This document shows, piece by piece, positions 59,768 through 64,000 of a stretch of 64,000 nucleotides of DNA. A program made the position numbers and the translations under genes. The number at the start of each line of letters is the position of its first letter. Within the stretch, counting starts at the first letter, position 1. The notes beneath the pieces are model-generated. The model ran no database searches. It was not told the origin of the DNA and worked only from the letters and a program-made list of their open reading frames with translations. The stretch is from positions 1-64,000 of the forward strand of contig JAZNVH010000025.1 of assembly GCA_045592745.1 (NCBI GenBank), in the 5' to 3' direction. The stretch comes from Aphodoplasma sp045592745 (GTDB lineage: Bacteria; Bacillota; Clostridia; UBA1381; UMGS1253).

Positions 59768-60337
59768 ATGAAAAAAATTATTCTTGCCTCAGCATCACCG
59801 AGAAGGCGTGAGATACTTACGCAGGCAGGATTTGAATTTGATGTTGTAGTAAGTGATGCGGATGAAAACATAAATGCTTGCGATGCCTCGCTTATGGTGC
59901 GTGAGCTTGCACTTTTAAAAGCGGGAGATGTTGCTAAAAAGGTGGAGAAAAACTCTCTTGTAATCGGTGCTGATACTGTTGTATGTATAGACGGCGAAAT
60001 CCTCGGTAAGCCAAAGGATGAGAGTGACGCTCAAAGGATGCTTAATCTTTTGTCGGGAAGAGCACATCAGGTATATACTGGTGTGTGCATTATCGATTCT
60101 GGCACAGGGAAGGCAGTTTGTAAAAGTGAGTGCACAGATGTGATTTTTGAAAAGCTTACAAAAAAACAGATACAAGAGTATATTGCTACGGGCGAGCCAA
60201 TGGATAAAGCAGGTTCATATGCAATTCAGGGCGGAGCACAAAGCTTTGTCAAAAATATAGTTGGAAGCTTTGATAATGTTGTCGGACTTCCAATTGAACT
60301 TGTAAAAGAAATAATAGAAACTGAATTTTCTGATTAA
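59768..60337 (+). CDS. maf: Maf-family nucleoside triphosphate pyrophosphatase
   Basis: 189 aa. ILASASPRRREILTQAGF at the N-terminus, VIGADTVVCIDGEILGKPKD in the middle and GSYAIQGGAQSFVKNIVGSFDNVVGLP near the end are typical. Maf hydrolyses non-canonical or canonical NTPs (dTTP/UTP) and affects septation when overproduced. Directly upstream of mreB, the usual Firmicutes order. Confidence 0.95.
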   Translation: MKKIILASASPRRREILTQAGFEFDVVVSDADENINACDASLMVRELALLKAGDVAKKVEKNSLVIGADTVVCIDGEILGKPKDESDAQRMLNLLSGRAHQVYTGVCIIDSGTGKAVCKSECTDVIFEKLTKKQIQEYIATGEPMDKAGSYAIQGGAQSFVKNIVGSFDNVVGLPIELVKEIIETEFSD

Positions 60338-60392
60338 AATATATAAAAGTGACTAAATAAAGACAGACAAAATAAAAAGGAGAATAAACATC

Positions 60393-61406
60393 ATGGCATT
60401 TTTTGTAAAAGACATCGGTATTGACCTTGGAACAGCCAATACCTTGGTACACGTAAGGGGAAAAGGCATAGTTGTAAGAGAACCATCAGTTGTTGCGATT
60501 GATAAAACAACAAATAAGGTTTTGGCGGTTGGAAATAATGCGAAGGATATGATTGGCAGAACACCAGGCAACATTGTTGCGATACGTCCTATGAAAGACG
60601 GCGTAATTGCTAATTTTGATATAACACAGTCGATGCTTAAAAATTTTATAAAGGCTGTGAGCTCATCAGGCTCAATGGTAAAACCGCGCGTTGTGGTATG
60701 TGTTCCGTCTGGAATTACAGAGGTTGAGAAAAGAGCTGTTGAAGAAGCGGTGCTTGCTTCGGGGGCGCGTGAGGCTTATCTTATGGAGGAACCTATGGCG
60801 GCAGCGATTGGTGCGGGGCTTCCGGTGGGAGAACCAACAGGCAGCATGGTTGTTGATATTGGCGGCGGAACGAGCGAGGTTGCTGTAATTTCACTTGGCG
60901 GTATTGTTACAAGCAAGTCGGTGCGTGTTGCAGGTGATGCCCTTGATAGTGCAATTGTTGCATATATCAAAAAAGAATATAATCTTATGATAGGTGACAG
61001 AACGGGCGAGCAGATTAAGCTTACTATCGGCTCGGCATATCCGTGTGAAACTGAAAAAGAGATGAATGTTCGCGGACGTGACCTTATGACAGGTCTTCCT
61101 AAAAATATAAGTGTAACCCAAGAGGAAATTCGTCAGGCGCTCTGTGAGCCTATTTCAGCTATAATAGATGCGATTAAACTTACACTTGAAAAGACACCGC
61201 CCGAGCTTTCAAGCGATGTTATGGACCGTGGTATTACAATTACGGGCGGAGGTGCGCTTATAGAAGGACTTGATAAGCTTATTGAGCAGGAGACGGGAAT
61301 ACCGGTATCTGTAGCTGAGTCGCCTCTTGATTGTGTAGCGCTTGGAACGGGCAAGGTTTTAGAAGAAATTGAAATGCTCAAAAGGGTGCTTGTTAATTCC
61401 AGATAG
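60393..61406 (+). CDS. mreB: Rod-shape protein MreB
   Basis: 337 aa actin homologue that directs lateral wall synthesis. Phosphate loops DIGIDLGTANTLVHVRGKGIV and VVDIGGGTSEVAVISLGGIV, and MEEPMAAAIGAGLPV, are intact. AAAAAGGAG lies before the ATG. It begins mreB-mreC-mreD-mrdA. Confidence 0.97.
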   Translation: MAFFVKDIGIDLGTANTLVHVRGKGIVVREPSVVAIDKTTNKVLAVGNNAKDMIGRTPGNIVAIRPMKDGVIANFDITQSMLKNFIKAVSSSGSMVKPRVVVCVPSGITEVEKRAVEEAVLASGAREAYLMEEPMAAAIGAGLPVGEPTGSMVVDIGGGTSEVAVISLGGIVTSKSVRVAGDALDSAIVAYIKKEYNLMIGDRTGEQIKLTIGSAYPCETEKEMNVRGRDLMTGLPKNISVTQEEIRQALCEPISAIIDAIKLTLEKTPPELSSDVMDRGITITGGGALIEGLDKLIEQETGIPVSVAESPLDCVALGTGKVLEEIEMLKRVLVNSR

Positions 61407-61436
61407 TTATGTATTATTGTGAGGTTGGAAATTAAT

Positions 61437-62291
61437 ATGGAGTTTTTTGAAAGACATAAAAGGCTTTCGGTTGTTATTGCGGCAGTATTGGTTGTCATAA
61501 TTTTGATGATTGTTTCGGCTCTTGCAAAGGATAAGTCTTTTATAGCAAAAAATGTATACAATACACTTGTTACTCCTGTTCAGGAATGTGTAACAACGCT
61601 GACGCATGGCGTTGGAGGCTTTTTTGAATTTATTTCTGAAATGAAGGATTATAAGGCTGAAAATACGAGACTTGCAAAACAAAATGCCGAGCTTGAAAGA
61701 AAATACAGGGGAGCACAGGAGTATAAGGCTGAGAATGAGAGGCTGCTTGGACTTCTGGATATAAAGAATAATAAATTTGCACCAATGAATACTACGGGCG
61801 CAAAGATTGTAGGCTGGAGCAACGATAACTGGTTTAACTACTACACAATCGATAAGGGAAGTCTTGACGGAATAACAAAAAACAGTATGGTTGTTACCGA
61901 TGAGGGACTTGTTGGCAAGGTTAATGAAGTGGGATTTAACTGGTCGATTGTAATAACACTCATAGATGCATCCTCTTCGGTGGGTGCACGTGTTGTACGA
62001 ACAGGCGATGTAGCATTGGTTGTAGGCGATAATGCCTACGAAAAAAGCGGACTTTGTAAGATGACATTTATAAATAAGGATTCTCAGATTGTAGTGGGCG
62101 ATATTATTGAAACATCGGGACTTGGAGGCGTGTATGCGCCGGGTATTGCAATCGGACGAGTAAAAGATATTGTAGACGATTCTACGGGAGTGACAAGACA
62201 TGCAATCATAGAGCCGCTTGTTGATTTAAAAAATGTGCATCACGTTCTTGTCGTTCTTGACAGCGTGCAGGAAAATGTAGCTGGTGAGTGA
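61437..62291 (+). CDS. mreC: Rod-shape protein MreC
   Basis: 284 aa bitopic protein. Membrane segment about 9-30 (RLSVVIAAVLVVIILMIVSALA), periplasmic-side coiled coil about 55-105 (FISEMKDYKAENTRLAKQNAELERKYRGA), then the two beta barrels with GAKIVGWSNDNWFNYYTIDKGSLDGI and GVYAPGIAIGRV. It scaffolds PBP2 and RodA. ATG 61437 is preferred to the GTG at 61419. Confidence 0.92.
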   Translation: MEFFERHKRLSVVIAAVLVVIILMIVSALAKDKSFIAKNVYNTLVTPVQECVTTLTHGVGGFFEFISEMKDYKAENTRLAKQNAELERKYRGAQEYKAENERLLGLLDIKNNKFAPMNTTGAKIVGWSNDNWFNYYTIDKGSLDGITKNSMVVTDEGLVGKVNEVGFNWSIVITLIDASSSVGARVVRTGDVALVVGDNAYEKSGLCKMTFINKDSQIVVGDIIETSGLGGVYAPGIAIGRVKDIVDDSTGVTRHAIIEPLVDLKNVHHVLVVLDSVQENVAGE

Positions 62292-62320
62292 TTTTTATTA
62301 AAGCACTCAAGGGGGAAACA

Positions 62321-62806
62321 ATGAAAAATTTGTGGCTTTTGATATTTACTTTTATAATATTTCTTCTGCAGACAACTGTTTTAAAATATTTTTCCGTAAT
62401 CGGTGTTATACCAAATCTTTTGTTTGTCATGACGCTGTGCTTTGCACTTTTGAAAACAGAGTTTACATGGGCGGTTGTATATGGACTTTTGTGCGGAATG
62501 ATGCTTGATTGTGCGTCAGGAACGGTTTTTGGTTTGCACGCTCTTTTGTGCTTGCTTGGCGCAGCATTGTGCTCTGCTGTAAGCAAACGCTTTTTTAAGG
62601 GAAACTACCCTGTGTGTATGTTATTTGCGTTTGTTTTTGGTTTGATGTATGAAACGCTTTACTATGCGGCGACTTTTGCGCCGTATTACGACGTAGCTAC
62701 ACTTCATGTATTGGTATTTTTGGTGCTTGCGGCAATTTATAATGCCCTTTTGGCACCTGTGATATTTTTTGTGATGAGACGCATTTATCCGATTGAAGAG
62801 GATTAA
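62321..62806 (+). CDS. mreD: Rod-shape protein MreD
   Basis: 161 aa with about five membrane segments. FTFIIFLLQTTVLKYFSVIGVIPNLLFVMTLCFALLKTEF and GLLCGMMLDCASGTVFGLHALL fit MreD. AAGGGGGAA lies just before this ATG; a longer reading would overlap mreC. Confidence 0.9.
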   Translation: MKNLWLLIFTFIIFLLQTTVLKYFSVIGVIPNLLFVMTLCFALLKTEFTWAVVYGLLCGMMLDCASGTVFGLHALLCLLGAALCSAVSKRFFKGNYPVCMLFAFVFGLMYETLYYAATFAPYYDVATLHVLVFLVLAAIYNALLAPVIFFVMRRIYPIEED

Positions 62807-62840
62807 TTACATATATGCGTTTAACGAAGGCGGTGATGCT

Positions 62841-64000
62841 TTGCAAGGCTTTAACAGTAAAAAAACAGATTCGGCGCGGCTTAAGGTTTATGCTGCTTTT
62901 ATAGGTGTAATAGTTTGCGTTATTGTGTGTAGACTTTTTTGGATGCAGATTGTGATGGGAAATACATATGCCCAAAGGGCAGAGCAAAAACAGATGCGCT
63001 CAGTCACCTTGAAAGCACCGCGCGGTGAGATTGTTGATCGTTTTGGAAAGCCGTTTGTAACAAATAAAACGGGCTATTCTATCCAGATTCAAAAAACAAA
63101 TCTTAAAAATGACGAATTTAATGAAATGCTTTTGAAAATATATAAAATTATTTCAGAGCATGGTCAAGAAGTTTCTGAAACGCTTCCCATTGAAGGTTTT
63201 CCATTAAGATATACCTTTGCAGATGAGTATGAAGACGCAGATGTTTCAAAGGCACAAAATGCGGAAAAAAAGTGGAAAAAATCACTTGATTATAACGAAA
63301 ATATCACCGTAGAAGAAGCATTTTCAAAGCTTAGAAGCCGATATAAAATAGATGAGTCCTACTCTGATGAGGATGCACTTAAAATAGTGGCACTGCGATA
63401 TGAAATGGAAATACGTTTGTTTTCTGCAAGTACGCCTTTTACAATAGCTTCGGACGTTGATATGGAGCTTGTGACAAAATTTAAAGAAAAACAATCCGAA
63501 TATCCTTGCATAAATGTTATTACAGAATATATTCGTGAATATGCGCAGGGAAATATCGCCTCGCATCTGCTTGGACGCACGGGTAAAATGTCAGCAGAGG
63601 AATATGAGACTCTTAAAACTGAAGGCTACAAAATGAATGATGAGATTGGAAAACAAGGTATAGAGAAAGAGTTTGAAACATATTTAAAAGGTACTGACGG
63701 ATATACAAGTCTTATTCAAACTCCAAATGGTTTTGAAGTTCAGCCTGAATCAGGCAAAGAAGCTGTGCCTGGTAATTATGTTGTTCTTACGATAGATTCA
63801 CAGCTTCAAAAAACGCTTGAACGTGCGCTTGGACAAACGATTGCTGATATACGAAGCCGTGGAGGTTCGCCGTCGGCAAAATCGGGCGGTGATGCGTACT
63901 GCGGTGCTGCGGTTGTGATGAACCCGCAAAACGGCGAAATACTTGCAATGGCGTCATGGCCCACGTTTAATTTAGCTACATTTAATGAAGATTATAAAGA
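62841..64000 (+). CDS. mrdA: Penicillin-binding protein 2, incomplete at the window end
   Basis: The first 386 residues are visible. The start is most likely TTG at 62841, behind AAGGCGGTGATG; there is no in-frame ATG before the membrane segment. A membrane helix (about 15-37, VYAAFIGVIVCVIVCRLFWMQIV) is followed by the dimerisation domain (RSVTLKAPRGEIVDRFGKPFVTNKTGYSI) and the start of the transpeptidase domain (GNYVVLTIDSQLQKTLERAL, AAVVMNPQNGEILAMASWPTFNL). The catalytic SxxK lies beyond the edge. It works with MreBCD and RodA in cell elongation. Confidence 0.93.
   Translation, partial: MQGFNSKKTDSARLKVYAAFIGVIVCVIVCRLFWMQIVMGNTYAQRAEQKQMRSVTLKAPRGEIVDRFGKPFVTNKTGYSIQIQKTNLKNDEFNEMLLKIYKIISEHGQEVSETLPIEGFPLRYTFADEYEDADVSKAQNAEKKWKKSLDYNENITVEEAFSKLRSRYKIDESYSDEDALKIVALRYEMEIRLFSASTPFTIASDVDMELVTKFKEKQSEYPCINVITEYIREYAQGNIASHLLGRTGKMSAEEYETLKTEGYKMNDEIGKQGIEKEFETYLKGTDGYTSLIQTPNGFEVQPESGKEAVPGNYVVLTIDSQLQKTLERALGQTIADIRSRGGSPSAKSGGDAYCGAAVVMNPQNGEILAMASWPTFNLATFNEDYK

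Overview
The window looks like chromosomal DNA of an anaerobic, endospore-forming, low-GC Clostridia-type bacterium. This rests on the sporulation genes (spoVT, spoIIR, dpaA/dpaB, a YkvI-like gene), A+T-rich DNA, strong GGAGG Shine-Dalgarno sites, TTGACA/TATAAT promoters, the B. subtilis-type Fe-S PurF, GatCAB, and a gram-positive wall gene set. The species cannot be told from the sequence alone. There are no insertion sequences, prophage or CRISPR arrays.

Layout. 1-4.2 kb: start of an unidentified gene, then polA-coaE-lytic transglycosylase. 4.2-11.6 kb: single-gene metabolic units with clear promoters and terminators: glutamate dehydrogenase, a small Asn-rich protein, the MadLM transporter pair, Na+/proline symporter, iron alcohol dehydrogenase, a cupin, and a chimeric SGNH pseudogene. 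11.6-18.8 kb: a cell-surface block, murJ-like/DUF5693/csaB on the minus strand, divergent from a secreted phosphodiester glycosidase. 18.9-25 kb: an accessory region with a lipoprotein, a decayed CCC1/VIT1 gene, a cysteine synthase-like gene, then five consecutive units (an aldo/keto reductase, three poorly known proteins, a decayed DUF2691-like gene). Each of the five is preceded by the same promoter-operator arrangement. 25-35.8 kb: ABM monooxygenase, esterase, flippase, ligA, gatCAB, an M20 amidohydrolase and a DUF4080 radical SAM protein. 35.8-43 kb: a purine operon (purE-F-M-N-O-H'-D) behind an apparent attenuator leader. 43.1-43.4 kb: three tRNAs (Met, Glu, Val). 43.6-53.7 kb: sporulation genes mixed with murD, three tandem M42 peptidases, a YkvI-like protein and QueT. 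53.8-55.6 kb: eda-kdgK, the lower pathway for 2-keto-3-deoxygluconate. 55.8-64 kb: nudix hydrolase, zapA, U32 peptidase, a NusG-II protein, a Gx transporter, maf, mreBCD and the start of mrdA (PBP2), a cell-shape operon.

The most interesting signal is the run of five near-identical regulatory leaders between 21.0 and 24.5 kb. In most copies a -10 box is followed after 3-5 nt by TGTCGAA, then 3 nt, then TGNCGAA running into the Shine-Dalgarno site. TGTCGAA is the Spo0A box core, and the 3-nt tandem spacing is the one I recall for the abrB operator. The set is therefore a candidate local Spo0A-repressed regulon of mostly uncharacterised membrane proteins. Also notable: a purE leader with mutually exclusive hairpins and a terminator that I cannot assign to a riboswitch class, a 15-bp palindrome overlapping the adh promoter, archaeal-type PurO next to a stand-alone AICAR transformylase, candidate sigma-F and sigma-G promoters at spoIIR and spoVT, and three pseudogenes whose lesions can be read directly.

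Several starts were moved from the longest open frame because the Shine-Dalgarno site lies inside the longer reading (gdhA, putP, purE, spoVT, gatB, the aldo/keto reductase and others). All motif and family calls were made by eye; no search was run.
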